A DNA stretch of 64,000 bases from an uncultured Lachnospiraceae bacterium (GTDB lineage: Bacteria; Bacillota; Clostridia; Lachnospirales; Lachnospiraceae). Below the pieces are notes generated by a model. It had not been told where the DNA came from and made no database searches. It saw nothing but the letters and a program-made list of their open reading frames with translations. This document shows positions 1 to 8,700 of the stretch, one piece after another. The stretch is from contig CAMWQW010000018.1 of the NCBI GenBank assembly GCA_947176505.1, positions 1 to 64,000 of the forward strand, written 5' to 3'. Each line of letters starts with the position of its first letter. Positions within the stretch are counted from its first letter, which is position 1. The position numbers were made by a program, and so were the translations under genes.

Positions 1-17
1 GGGATTCCGTAGTAGTC

Positions 18-169
18 GGCACTGTGGGAATGTGCATAACTTGCTGTCTTATGGAGTTGTGGGAAAGTCCGTTTGCAGAATGTGGGAAAGCTGCACTTTA
101 GCTTTTCCATGTTCTGTGAACGGACTTTTCCATGACGGAATAGCAAGTTATACACATTTCCACGGTGCT
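18..169. repeat. Long imperfect inverted repeat (about 150-bp hairpin)
   Basis: Positions 19-46 pair with 141-168 (20 of 22 bases identical between 24-45 and the complement of 142-163). Inside this, 58-80 pairs with 112-134 and 81-92 with 100-110, so the whole segment can fold as one long, slightly bulged stem. The left arm has three TGTGGGAA repeats (23, 58 and 81); the right arm carries their complements (102, 125 and 156). The outer arms contain TGTGCATAA (31-39) and TTATACACA (148-156), both fitting the DnaA-box consensus TTATNCACA in opposite orientation. It could be a structured RNA, a MITE-like remnant or a protein-binding palindrome; the sequence does not decide. Confidence 0.7.
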
Positions 170-458
170 TGTCTTTTGGTCTTTAGTTCTTTTGTTCGGA
201 ATAGTGTGGTGCTGGCGGTCTATCTCTTGTTTTCGGTTGCTTGCTTCTTTACCGTACATGAGCATTATCTCTCCTTTTGTCTGCTCTGTACGTTTCACCG
301 CAATGCCTCCATATGATATAACTCATTCAGAATACAATGGTATCGGACTTCAATTTCAATCTCCCGTCCGGATGTATTATTCTACTTCTATTTTACTACT
401 TTGCAGTCAGATATCCCAACCCTTATTTTATAATTGTTTACCGGAAGCATATACTCCC
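170..458. other. Non-coding stretch, no gene seen
   Basis: Between the hairpin and the response-regulator promoter there is no open frame with a ribosome binding site and no recognisable protein. An in-frame extension of the response regulator runs back to 165, but the translated segment is Cys/Leu/Phe-rich and unlike any receiver N terminus, so it is treated as untranslated. Confidence 0.6.
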
Positions 459-487
459 TTGCAATCCCCATCCCATCGCAATATAAT
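459..487 (+). promoter_or_regulatory. SigmaA-type promoter of the response-regulator operon
   Basis: TTGCAA (459-464), a 17-base spacer and TATAAT (482-487), about 50 bases before the start codon at 540. The spacing is ideal and the -10 is perfect. Confidence 0.7.
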
Positions 488-539
488 AATTGATAAATCA
501 CAACCGCTACAACCTGTCAATAAAGGAGTCCACACTAAA

Positions 540-1223
540 ATGCCCTCAACATCCACCCCAAAAATTCTTCTCATCGAAGACGATCCCTTAATCCGCGAAG
601 AACTACATATCCTTCTCTCCAATGCCGGCTACACCGTAGACTCCGTCACCGATTTCGGTACTCCTTTAAATCAGGTCCGATCCTTTTCTCCTGACCTTAT
701 TCTGCTCGACATCAATCTGCCGGGACAGGACGGTTACGCTCTCTGCACCTCCATCCGCAGTTTTTCTGCAACTCCCATCCTCTTTATCACCGGAAGAAAT
801 ACGGCGATGGACGAACTACAGGCCCTGACGCTCGGCGGAGACGACTATATCACAAAACCATACAACATTCCTATTCTGCTGGCACGTATCAATCTCCTTC
901 TACGTCGATACAACACTGCTTCTGTGGAAGCTTACCAAATAGAATACAAAGGCATCCAACTGAACCCTGTAGCCGGAACTCTCCGCTTCGAGGCGCAAGA
1001 AATCGAACTGACCAAAACCGAACTGAAAATTATGCACTATCTCTTCACCCATCCGAACGAAATCATTCCGCGCTTAGAGCTGGTAGAATATCTGTGGGAC
1101 AATGAGATACACATCGACGATAATACTTTGAGCGTAAATATTATGCGAATTCGGGATAAATTACGAAGTCTCGGAGCCGCCGACCTGATACAGACCAAAC
1201 GTGGCATGGGGTACAAAATATGA
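540..1223 (+). CDS. OmpR/BceR-family response regulator
   Basis: DNA-binding response regulator of 227 residues with a receiver domain (about 7-120) and an OmpR-type winged helix (about 130-227). The receiver has the acidic pair E13-D14-D15, phosphoacceptor D57, T84 and K106. The start at 540 is chosen because AAGGAG lies 11 bases upstream and the frame begins directly at the receiver. Its stop overlaps the kinase start (ATGA), so the two are translationally coupled. The kinase type and the ABC ATPase/FtsX permease downstream point to a BceRS-AB-like system for sensing cell-wall-active peptides. The ligand cannot be told from sequence. Confidence 0.92.
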   Translation: MPSTSTPKILLIEDDPLIREELHILLSNAGYTVDSVTDFGTPLNQVRSFSPDLILLDINLPGQDGYALCTSIRSFSATPILFITGRNTAMDELQALTLGGDDYITKPYNIPILLARINLLLRRYNTASVEAYQIEYKGIQLNPVAGTLRFEAQEIELTKTELKIMHYLFTHPNEIIPRLELVEYLWDNEIHIDDNTLSVNIMRIRDKLRSLGAADLIQTKRGMGYKI

Positions 1224-2230
1224 AATTTTCCGATTATATTAACGATCACAAAAAAATTCTGCTCATTTGCTTTGCCGGCAGTCTGTTCTTTTCCGTTCTT
1301 TTGCTTTTCTTTGGCATCGGAATCTCTGAGCTGTCCCTGTTACTCTTATGCTTTTCCCTAATCCTCTTTATTACCATATGGACTGACTATCTGGACAAAC
1401 GAAGAAGAATCCGTTCACTGCTATCTACTCTGGATTCCTTAGATCAGAAGTATTTGTTAGCGGAAATTGCAGACAAGCCGGACACAGAATTCGAAAAAGC
1501 TTATTTCCATTTGCTGAAAACCGCACTAAAAAATATGACAGACGAAATTGCCGAATCAAAGCGACTGAATCTGGAATACCGGGATTATATCGAACAATGG
1601 ATTCATGAAATTAAAGTCCCCATCACGGGCATTGAACTCGTCTGTGAGAACAACAAAACAGATATCACACGCAAAATCATGGTTCAAACTGAGCTGATTG
1701 AACAGGAAGTTGAAAAAGTTTTATTTTATGCCCGACTCGACAGCGTAGAAAAAGATTATCTAATTAAAGAGATTTCCCTGAAAGACTGTGTTCTGGAAGT
1801 CCTCGCCCGCAACAAACAATTTCTGATTCAGAATAACGTCTGTGTGCACACTGATTCCGTTACGGACACAGTATACTCAGATCAAAAGTGGGTCTGCTTC
1901 ATCCTGAATCAAATTCTGATCAACAGCATCAAATATCATAGCAAACAGCCTCCTGTAATTCAGATTGTATCACATAATGCAGAAAACTATGTTGTCCTGT
2001 CTGTCACTGACAACGGCATCGGTATTAAGCCGAGCGAAATAAGCCGTGTCTTCGACAAAGGGTTCGTGGGAAGTAACGGAAGATATGCGGCAAACGCTAC
2101 CGGAATCGGTCTGTATCTGTGTGAAAGACTCTGCGCCAAATTGGGAATCGGCATCGATATCGAATCGGAAATCGGACATTATACCACTGTTCTGCTGTAT
2201 TTTCCCAGAAACGACCACTTGAATATATAA
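1220..2230 (+). CDS. BceS-like intramembrane-sensing histidine kinase
   Basis: Kinase of 336 residues with two N-terminal membrane segments (about 13-33 and 37-55) joined by a very short loop, so it has no extracellular sensor domain. This is the hallmark of intramembrane-sensing kinases that read the state of a partner ABC transporter. The H-box HEIKVPI contains H129; the ATPase domain has an N-box (NQILINSIKYHS), DNGIGI, FDKGF and GIGLYL. It presumably phosphorylates D57 of the regulator just upstream. The start overlaps the regulator stop by four bases. Ligand specificity is unknown. Confidence 0.92.
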   Translation: MKFSDYINDHKKILLICFAGSLFFSVLLLFFGIGISELSLLLLCFSLILFITIWTDYLDKRRRIRSLLSTLDSLDQKYLLAEIADKPDTEFEKAYFHLLKTALKNMTDEIAESKRLNLEYRDYIEQWIHEIKVPITGIELVCENNKTDITRKIMVQTELIEQEVEKVLFYARLDSVEKDYLIKEISLKDCVLEVLARNKQFLIQNNVCVHTDSVTDTVYSDQKWVCFILNQILINSIKYHSKQPPVIQIVSHNAENYVVLSVTDNGIGIKPSEISRVFDKGFVGSNGRYAANATGIGLYLCERLCAKLGIGIDIESEIGHYTTVLLYFPRNDHLNI

Positions 2231-2231
2231 T

Positions 2232-2310
2232 TTTCTTATCTTACAAATTTGTTAGATAAAATCAAAGAACTTCTATACCATCCCTGCTGACATGTATGTA
2301 AGATAAGAAA
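2232..2310. promoter_or_regulatory. BceR-like operator region with three half-sites
   Basis: Positions 2236-2259 form a near-perfect 24-bp palindrome whose core TTACA-AATT-TGTTA (2241-2254) fits the reported BceR-type consensus TNACA-N4-TGTAA except for one base. A third half-site, GTAAGATAA, lies at 2298-2306; together with 2232-2244 it makes a perfect 13-bp inverted repeat. The site sits between the two-component genes and the transporter genes, where BceR-type regulators act. It is inferred to be the regulator's operator; no convincing -35/-10 pair was identified here. Confidence 0.55.
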
Positions 2311-2381
2311 TCGAACAAACATGACAAATTGAAACAGCATCTTAGCAAACCCGAAAACAGCACATGGGAGGAACACAGATA

Positions 2382-3164
2382 ATGAATAAGCGTCCAAATC
2401 ATCCGACCGCCCTACTTAGTGTAGAGCACATCGAAAAATACTACGGCAGTCAAAGCGCTGTCACAAAAGCGCTTGATGATGTCAGTTTCCAAGTACAGTG
2501 TGGCGAGTATGTCAGCATCATGGGCGCTTCCGGATCCGGCAAAACCACTCTGCTCAACTGCATCTCCACCATCGACACCATAAGCGCCGGGCATATCCTA
2601 CTGGACGGAATAGACATTACCACTATAAACGATAATGATATAGCGGCGTTCCGCCGTGATAATCTCGGTTTCGTTTTTCAGGATTTTAATCTGTTAGACA
2701 CACTGACATTGGAGGAAAATATCGCTCTTCCACTAACAATCAGCGGCATTTCACCCAAAGAAATCAATGACCGGGTATGCCAAATCGCAGAAAAATTACA
2801 GATAAGCGATACCATGCATAAATTTCCCTTTCAGGTATCAGGAGGTCAGAAACAGCGCTGTGCCTTTGCCCGTGCAGTGATCTGCGATCCTAAGCTCGTC
2901 ATGGCGGATGAGCCGACAGGGTCACTGGACTCCCACTCTTCCCGTATTCTTTTGGAAATTATGTCAAACCTCAATAGGGATTTGGGCTCCACGATTCTCA
3001 TGGTAACCCACGACGCATTCTGCGCAAGCTACGCATCCCGTATTCTGTTCTTAAAAGACGGGAAAATTTTCAATGAAATACACAAAGGTGAGAAGACACG
3101 CAGTATTTTTTATCATGAGATTCTTGACGTACTCGCCCTGTTAGGAGGTGATAAGCCATGCTGA
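2382..3164 (+). CDS. BceA-like ABC transporter ATP-binding protein
   Basis: ATPase of 260 residues of the MacB/BceA (FtsX-associated) type. It has Walker A GASGSGKT (48-55), Q-loop VFQDFNLL, signature VSGGQKQR, Walker B LVMADE and switch MVTHD. The start at 2382 is preferred over an upstream in-frame ATG at 2364 because GGGAGG at 2366-2371 is correctly spaced only for the former. The 3' end overlaps the permease start by seven bases. Family knowledge suggests it energises removal of a peptide antibiotic from its lipid target and signals flux to the kinase. Confidence 0.92.
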   Translation: MNKRPNHPTALLSVEHIEKYYGSQSAVTKALDDVSFQVQCGEYVSIMGASGSGKTTLLNCISTIDTISAGHILLDGIDITTINDNDIAAFRRDNLGFVFQDFNLLDTLTLEENIALPLTISGISPKEINDRVCQIAEKLQISDTMHKFPFQVSGGQKQRCAFARAVICDPKLVMADEPTGSLDSHSSRILLEIMSNLNRDLGSTILMVTHDAFCASYASRILFLKDGKIFNEIHKGEKTRSIFYHEILDVLALLGGDKPC

Positions 3165-5173
3165 GACAATTATCGTTGCGCAATGCCAAGCGACAGTCGA
3201 AAGAGTACTCTCTTTTTTTCATCACTCTGGCATGTACGGTTTCATTTATGTATGCATTTAACACCTTAATTTTTTCAGATATCATTAAAACATTTTCCGC
3301 CGCAGAGGTGCTTCCTTACATGATTGTTGCTGCCTCTTTGTTAATCGTACTTGTCATGGGATGGCTTGTGGGTTATATGACGAATTTTATTCTGAAAAAA
3401 CGCAACCGCGAACTGAGCATCTACATGCTGTCAGGTATTCCGAACCGCTCCGTTAGCAAACTGATATTCTATGAAAATGTACTAATCGGTGCTTTCTCAT
3501 TTCTCCTTGGTCTTCCCATCGGCATACTGCTCTCACAGATTCTGGAAGCTGTGATTGACCATATGCTTGGTATAAGCTATGCGTTTAGTTTTTATTTTTC
3601 ATGGAATGCTGCCGGACTTACCCTTCTGTATTTCCTTGCCATTCTCCTTCATGCGGTACGCAAAAACAGAAAATGGATGCGCAAAATAAATGTCCATGAC
3701 CTTCTGCTGCTTGACCGTCAGAATGAAAAAGCACTTGCATCAGGTCATGCATCTGCAACTCTTATATTTATTCTGTCTCTATTATCCGGTTGTGCGGGCG
3801 CTTATCTTATAATCGCCCTGCCTTTAGGAAAAGGTTATGATATACTTATCGGAATCATCTGCCTTACCATATTTTTAATGGGCTTCTTCCAGAGTATCCC
3901 GGCATTTCTTGTAACACGCTTTGCCGGACGTACCGAATGGAAATACCGTCAAAACAGACTGGTGACCTTTAGGGAATTTACAACAAAAATCCGCTCCATA
4001 AGCATCGTTATGGGTGTCCTGTCTGTTCTGTTCATGTTGTCATTGACCTTTATGGGTATTGGCACGAGCATCTATATAATTGCAGAACAACATATGGAAC
4101 ACCGCGTGTTCGATGTGGTGATTCTGCATCCATCAGAATTACACGACTTTTCAACATATGAAGATACCCTGCGCAGAAACTTTCCGGTTCAGTCAAGTCA
4201 TACCTATGGCATATATACCGATGAAAAGAAAGATTTTCTCACAGTACGCAACAAAGCTGTGACAGAAATAAATCAGCTTATATTTGCAGAATACAGACAC
4301 GATACTTATATGAAACAGAGTGATTATAAGAGACTGCGTGAAATGCTCAGTTACGAATCCGTTCCCCTCGACCCGTCACTATGTTATATCCACTGTATGC
4401 CTGCACTGGAAAAAGACTTTCGTACATTCATCCGTGAGGATATTGATTTAAGCTGTGCCGGCTATTCCTTTGCCCCGGATGGCATCTTCTGCGAACCCTT
4501 CAACCAGATGGAGACCTACGGAAACGGCTGGGATTACTGCGTGATTGTTCCCGATCAGGCTGTGAGCAGTATGAGGGTTCTGCACAGTCTGTTTGCGGCT
4601 ATCACCAAATCACCCCTTGACAGCCGCGATTCGGAACATGTCATACAGCTCTGCGATGGTCTGGTCGGCTTGGAAAGAAATATTGCTGTCGCCGCTTCAA
4701 ATAACGAAGGTGCCACATCTTTGACAGAGCAGGATGCCGACTACCTTTCCGGCAAATGGAGCGATAAAGAGAGTTTAATGATATTTTATGCGATGGCGAT
4801 TTGTCTGTTTTATCTTGCACTGATTTTCGAGATCATCGGCGCTGCGATTCTATCAACACAGATTCTCAGCGACCATGAGAAAAAACAAAGGCAGCGGCAT
4901 ATTTTGCAACAGCTCGGAATGACTGAGAAATTAATTTCCAAAACAAACAACCGCCAGTTCGCGCTGATCTTTTTGCTTCCTCTCCTTCCTGCACTTTTAA
5001 TAAGCTGCTGCTTTGTGTATGCCGGTGCCCTAAAAATGCGTTCAGCAGTCTTCCATCTCACTGCTCTTGACAATCATTTATGGATAGCTAAATCACTTGG
5101 TATCACATATATTTTCTTTCTATTTCTTTATGGCATTTACTATATTTTCGTGCAAGAGGCTTCAAATAGATAA
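3158..5173 (+). CDS. BceB-like FtsX-family ABC permease
   Basis: Membrane protein of 671 residues, within the usual BceB size. Hydrophobic segments lie near residues 20-40, 55-75, 105-130, 145-165, 200-220 and 230-250, with more around 280-310 and three at the C terminus. A large hydrophilic segment (about 320-530) matches the extracellular domain that marks this permease type and is thought to contact peptide substrates. It pairs with the ATPase overlapping its start. The upstream kinase has no sensor domain of its own, so this permease is the likely sensory component. Confidence 0.9.
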   Translation: MLRQLSLRNAKRQSKEYSLFFITLACTVSFMYAFNTLIFSDIIKTFSAAEVLPYMIVAASLLIVLVMGWLVGYMTNFILKKRNRELSIYMLSGIPNRSVSKLIFYENVLIGAFSFLLGLPIGILLSQILEAVIDHMLGISYAFSFYFSWNAAGLTLLYFLAILLHAVRKNRKWMRKINVHDLLLLDRQNEKALASGHASATLIFILSLLSGCAGAYLIIALPLGKGYDILIGIICLTIFLMGFFQSIPAFLVTRFAGRTEWKYRQNRLVTFREFTTKIRSISIVMGVLSVLFMLSLTFMGIGTSIYIIAEQHMEHRVFDVVILHPSELHDFSTYEDTLRRNFPVQSSHTYGIYTDEKKDFLTVRNKAVTEINQLIFAEYRHDTYMKQSDYKRLREMLSYESVPLDPSLCYIHCMPALEKDFRTFIREDIDLSCAGYSFAPDGIFCEPFNQMETYGNGWDYCVIVPDQAVSSMRVLHSLFAAITKSPLDSRDSEHVIQLCDGLVGLERNIAVAASNNEGATSLTEQDADYLSGKWSDKESLMIFYAMAICLFYLALIFEIIGAAILSTQILSDHEKKQRQRHILQQLGMTEKLISKTNNRQFALIFLLPLLPALLISCCFVYAGALKMRSAVFHLTALDNHLWIAKSLGITYIFFLFLYGIYYIFVQEASNR

Positions 5174-5235
5174 CAATGTGTAAGATTTCCTTCCCTCCGA
5201 AACGGATTATAATATGAAAGGAGGCATTACATAAC

Positions 5236-5784
5236 ATGAAAGTAAACGAACAAAATTTTATCTCCTTGCTCCGCAGGCGCAAGGAAGAAGCCATTCTATA
5301 TGTCATTGAAACATACGGTGCTCTACTTCAATCCATTGTTCATAAACGGCTTTCTGCTTTTCCGGACCGAGCGGAAGAATGTATGAATGACATTTTTCTT
5401 GGTATCTGGCAAAACATTGACCGTTTTGATGAAAAGAAAGGTAGTTTCACTAACTGGGCATGCGGCGTTGCCAGATTTGAGGCGATCGATACTCTACGCA
5501 AAATACAGCGTGAAAAAGCTTCCGTGCCACTGGACGATATCGAACTGCCACAGGAAGACCGCGAGCTGCTCCACATCATAGAACAGGAATTATCAGAGGA
5601 GACAGAAGCCATCCTAGGCTGTCTCTCCAGCAAAGACCGGGAACTGTTCCAACGTATTTATATGGATGAAGAAACTCCTGAAACAGCCGGAGCAGCATTA
5701 GGAATTACCAAAGATAACGTCTACGTGCGGCTCTTTAGAGGCAAACGAAAAATACGCCGTCAATTAAACGGAAATATAAAATAG
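5236..5784 (+). CDS. ECF-type RNA polymerase sigma factor
   Basis: Sigma-70 family protein of 182 residues with region 2 (about 20-90, including FLGIWQNIDRF and the DNA-melting WACGVARFEAIDTLRK stretch) and region 4 (about 125-178, a helix-turn-helix with AGAALGITKDNVYVRLFRG). Regions 1.1 and 3 are absent, as in ECF sigmas. An excellent AAAGGAGG precedes the start. The next gene is a single-pass DUF4179-type protein, the common anti-sigma partner in Clostridia, so release at the membrane is expected. The signal and regulon are unknown; adjacency to the Bce module suggests envelope stress. Confidence 0.9.
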   Translation: MKVNEQNFISLLRRRKEEAILYVIETYGALLQSIVHKRLSAFPDRAEECMNDIFLGIWQNIDRFDEKKGSFTNWACGVARFEAIDTLRKIQREKASVPLDDIELPQEDRELLHIIEQELSEETEAILGCLSSKDRELFQRIYMDEETPETAGAALGITKDNVYVRLFRGKRKIRRQLNGNIK

Positions 5785-5804
5785 CAAAGAAAGGAAGCGC
5801 TTCT

Positions 5805-6908
5805 ATGAATAAAGAACTTTATCAACTGGCAAATAACCTAACCTCTGATTATGAAGATTCGAATCATCAGCCGGAACCGTTAACCAGTTTAGAGATTAAA
5901 AAGTACAGCCAAAATATTCTGAATCATATTCATTCCAAAGAAAAGCAACGCAGTCCTCATCGTCATATAGCAGACAGACATAAAACACGTACATCACATA
6001 GATTTGCAAGATATGTCGTTGCAGCCGCCTGTACTGCTCTGCTCCTCAGTGTAACTGTATTTAGCAGTGATGTCCATGCCGCCATCGAACATATACGCTG
6101 GAGTCTTAGCAGCGCACTCGGACTGTCCGGTAATCTAGCCGATTATCGCGATATCATCAATACCTCCGTTACGGATAACGGATATATCATTACTTTGCAG
6201 GAAGCCGTTGCCACAGAGGAAAAACTGGTAATCAATTACACAATCCAGCGGGAAGACGGTCAGTCTATGGGAGAAATACCTATGCTGCCTAGTTTCGACA
6301 GTCTCTATATCAATGGAAAACATATAATAGGCGGTGTATCCGGAGGCGGTGGGTTTATTGATGATGAACATACAGTGATTGGCATCAGCAGGTCATTTGA
6401 TATATTTGGAATAGACACTGCTGTAGAAAACACTTACCAGCTTAAGCTCGATTCCTTAGATGATATGAATACAAACTCTACAATAAAAGGGAATTGGGAT
6501 TTCTCTTTTACTGCCGACGGATCCGATTTGATTGCCGATACAAAAACCGTTTCCATCAATAAGTCATTCACGGTTGCGGACGGTGTAACCGTCACCTTAG
6601 AGGAACTTTCATTGAATGAACTGGAACAACGGATTGTCTATCATATGGAAGGTTCCGACGACTATCTTTTTCAGCTGACAGCCGTGGATAATACTGGTAG
6701 ACAAGTGGAATTTGACACAAAAATATTTCAAAGTACAAACGGTACAGGATATATGCAAAATCAGGAGTATTTATACGACGGACGAATTAATAACGATTCG
6801 GAAAGCATCATGTTGACCTTGTTCGCGGTTGAAATGCCGAAAGAAAGCGGTCAAATGAGTGATGATTATTATCAAATCGGAGAACCCTTTGAGTTAAAGC
6901 TTCAATAA
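5805..6908 (+). CDS. DUF4179-type membrane protein, probable anti-sigma factor
   Basis: Protein of 367 residues. The N terminus (1-65) is hydrophilic and would be cytoplasmic, with one transmembrane segment at about 66-90 (RYVVAAACTALLLSVTVF). The C-terminal 275 residues look extracellular and beta-rich, with an early part resembling DUF4179. It starts 20 bases after the sigma gene with AAAGGAAG upstream, so the two form an operon. The layout (cytoplasmic sigma-binding tail, TM, outer sensor) is that of ECF anti-sigma proteins. No zinc-binding HxxxCxxC motif is seen, so binding to the sigma factor is inferred from position. Confidence 0.75.
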   Translation: MNKELYQLANNLTSDYEDSNHQPEPLTSLEIKKYSQNILNHIHSKEKQRSPHRHIADRHKTRTSHRFARYVVAAACTALLLSVTVFSSDVHAAIEHIRWSLSSALGLSGNLADYRDIINTSVTDNGYIITLQEAVATEEKLVINYTIQREDGQSMGEIPMLPSFDSLYINGKHIIGGVSGGGGFIDDEHTVIGISRSFDIFGIDTAVENTYQLKLDSLDDMNTNSTIKGNWDFSFTADGSDLIADTKTVSINKSFTVADGVTVTLEELSLNELEQRIVYHMEGSDDYLFQLTAVDNTGRQVEFDTKIFQSTNGTGYMQNQEYLYDGRINNDSESIMLTLFAVEMPKESGQMSDDYYQIGEPFELKLQ

Positions 6909-6947
6909 AAGATAAGAGTTGGCAGTACCGCCAACTCTTATCTTTTT
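6907..6947. terminator. Bidirectional intrinsic terminator
   Basis: A perfect 13-bp stem (6911-6923 with 6930-6942) and six-base loop, flanked by AAAA on the left and TTTTT on the right. It serves both the sigma/anti-sigma operon and the convergent repeat-protein gene. Confidence 0.9.
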
Positions 6948-6950
6948 CTC

Positions 6951-8666
6951 TTAGAAAACTTTCAAGTACTGTTCATATTCCTTGTAAGTAACCGTTACCC
7001 AGCCTTCATCGTAATTAAATCCTATTTCCATACCGTGAGGTGTATAGAATACAATAATATCAGAGGAGTCAAAGTGACTGGTTATTTCCTGATCGGACAT
7101 TCTAGTTAAAGGATCAATTTCACCATTTTGAATATCACTTCTCTCCCTAAACTCTACCGAGAAATCATCATCAATGTTGAGCATACTCTCATTATCCAGA
7201 ATAATGCCATTCTCCATGTCAATATTGATACTATACAGGAATGCATCATAATAATAATCACTGTACACATTTTCGGAGAATACGATACTCATCTTCTCCT
7301 CATCCATATAAGTTACATACCCTGTTGATGTGGCATGAAAATAACTGTCGCCATTATCGACAAAATACTCTTCGTACTCATCTTCAAAGTACTCTACCAA
7401 AAAATCAATTTCACTCTGAATCGTTGCATTCAGTTTATCCATATTAGGTACGCCCGCATCCGAACTTGAGATAATCGGATAGAACACCATAATCTCTACA
7501 TTTTCATAATCTGTATCATATTCATATAGTTCAAAATCTACTGTATAGGACAAACCGGATTTGATGTCGTCATGAAGCGTATAGTACTCGTCGTCATCAT
7601 AATTATAATAATCATCATAATCATACTCATGATAATCATAGTCATCATAATCGTTGTCATCATAACCATCATTATCATCGTAATCATTGTCATGCTCATC
7701 TCTTCTATGATCTTTATTCCAGTCATCGTCAAAGTTATACTCTTCCCGGGAATTGCGCCTGCTCTCTCTCTCATCTGCATACAGTGAGACTGCTTTATAT
7801 ACCAGTGCACCGACAGCAATAAGAAATAATATGACAACCGCTACCACGATACCTATAATCAAGCCGGTATTATTCTTCTTAGGCGGAATCGCGTACGGAC
7901 TGAACTGGTTGTTTCCGTAAGGCGGGACGCCGTATTGATTACCATTCTGCGCTGTCTGTCCCCCGTACGGATTATTAATCTGTGCTGTCTGCTCTCCATA
8001 CGGATTATTATTCTGTGTCGCCTGTTCTCCATATGGACTATTCCCATACGGAATACTAATATACGGACTGCCGGTGTACGGATTATTATTCTGCGTCTGT
8101 CCGGTATACGGATTATCATTCTGGGCTGTCTGTCCAACGTACGGATTACTGTCGTATGGATTATTGTGATACGGGCTGTCAGTATACGGATTATTATTTT
8201 GCGTCTGCCCGATATACGGATTGGTATTCTGCGCCGGCTGTCTGTCATACGGATTACTGCCGTATAAGTTATTATATGGAATATCATTATACGGACTATT
8301 GCTCTGCGCTGTCTGTCCGCCGTACGGATTATTGTTCTGTAATGGCTGTCCGATGTATGGATTGTCATTCTGCAACGGCTGCCCGATATTCGGATTACTA
8401 TCCGGCATTATCTCCTCCGTATCAGCGCTCGATGACACATCTTCCGGAGTCGTTTCTGCCACATTCGTCGTCATGCTGAAAGGTACATTCTCCGTTACTT
8501 CTTCTGTCTTGTTTGTCTCTTCTGCAGAAGTATCATTTAGCGAACTTCCGGAAATATCCGGAGTATTATAAATATCGGCGCTGCTCTCTGTGGTATATGT
8601 ATCTGAAACCGCATTTACTTCGTCATTTCCATTCTGATGATTATCAAACTGATCTGATTGACTCAT
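6951..8666 (-). CDS. NPY-repeat membrane protein with acidic linker and DUF3298-like C domain
   Basis: Protein of 571 residues in four parts. Residues 1-90 are Ser/Thr/Glu-rich. Residues 91-258 are degenerate tandem repeats built on NPYxGQxAQNN. One transmembrane helix spans about 268-292 with KK before it. Residues 309-367 are an extreme Asp/Tyr/Asn/His-rich tract. The C-terminal 200 residues resemble DUF3298/RsiV-like beta domains (for example FYTPHGMEIGFNYDEG). The repeat would be cytoplasmic and the acidic tract and C domain outside, by the positive-inside rule. It starts 34 bases after cinA and may share that operon. Function is unknown; the acidic tract could bind divalent metal and the repeat could mediate self-assembly, both inferred. 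Confidence 0.75.
   Translation of the reverse strand: MSQSDQFDNHQNGNDEVNAVSDTYTTESSADIYNTPDISGSSLNDTSAEETNKTEEVTENVPFSMTTNVAETTPEDVSSSADTEEIMPDSNPNIGQPLQNDNPYIGQPLQNNNPYGGQTAQSNSPYNDIPYNNLYGSNPYDRQPAQNTNPYIGQTQNNNPYTDSPYHNNPYDSNPYVGQTAQNDNPYTGQTQNNNPYTGSPYISIPYGNSPYGEQATQNNNPYGEQTAQINNPYGGQTAQNGNQYGVPPYGNNQFSPYAIPPKKNNTGLIIGIVVAVVILFLIAVGALVYKAVSLYADERESRRNSREEYNFDDDWNKDHRRDEHDNDYDDNDGYDDNDYDDYDYHEYDYDDYYNYDDDEYYTLHDDIKSGLSYTVDFELYEYDTDYENVEIMVFYPIISSSDAGVPNMDKLNATIQSEIDFLVEYFEDEYEEYFVDNGDSYFHATSTGYVTYMDEEKMSIVFSENVYSDYYYDAFLYSINIDMENGIILDNESMLNIDDDFSVEFRERSDIQNGEIDPLTRMSDQEITSHFDSSDIIVFYTPHGMEIGFNYDEGWVTVTYKEYEQYLKVF
7893..8396 (-). repeat. Degenerate tandem repeat encoding NPY/GQ motifs
   Basis: About 500 bases of imperfect repeats with units of roughly 24-36 bases around a TACGGATTATT core on the plus strand, coding the NPYxGQ repeats of the surrounding gene. 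Units differ in length by multiples of three, so the frame is kept. Confidence 0.8.
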
Positions 8667-8700
8667 TCGTTTTCCCTTTTCCTTCCTTAACTAAAACGGT

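Noticed and set aside
165..539. N-terminal extension of the response regulator
   Set aside because: It would overlap the promoter, is Cys/Phe/Leu-rich without homology, and the ATG at 540 has an AAGGAG.
7538..7837. Met/Ile-rich open frames on both strands across the acidic tract
   Set aside because: They are shadows of the biased D/Y codons of the repeat protein; no ribosome binding site or family.
7893..8396. Repeat block resembling a CRISPR array
   Set aside because: Units vary in length by codon multiples, have no unique equal-length spacers and keep one long reading frame; it is a protein repeat.
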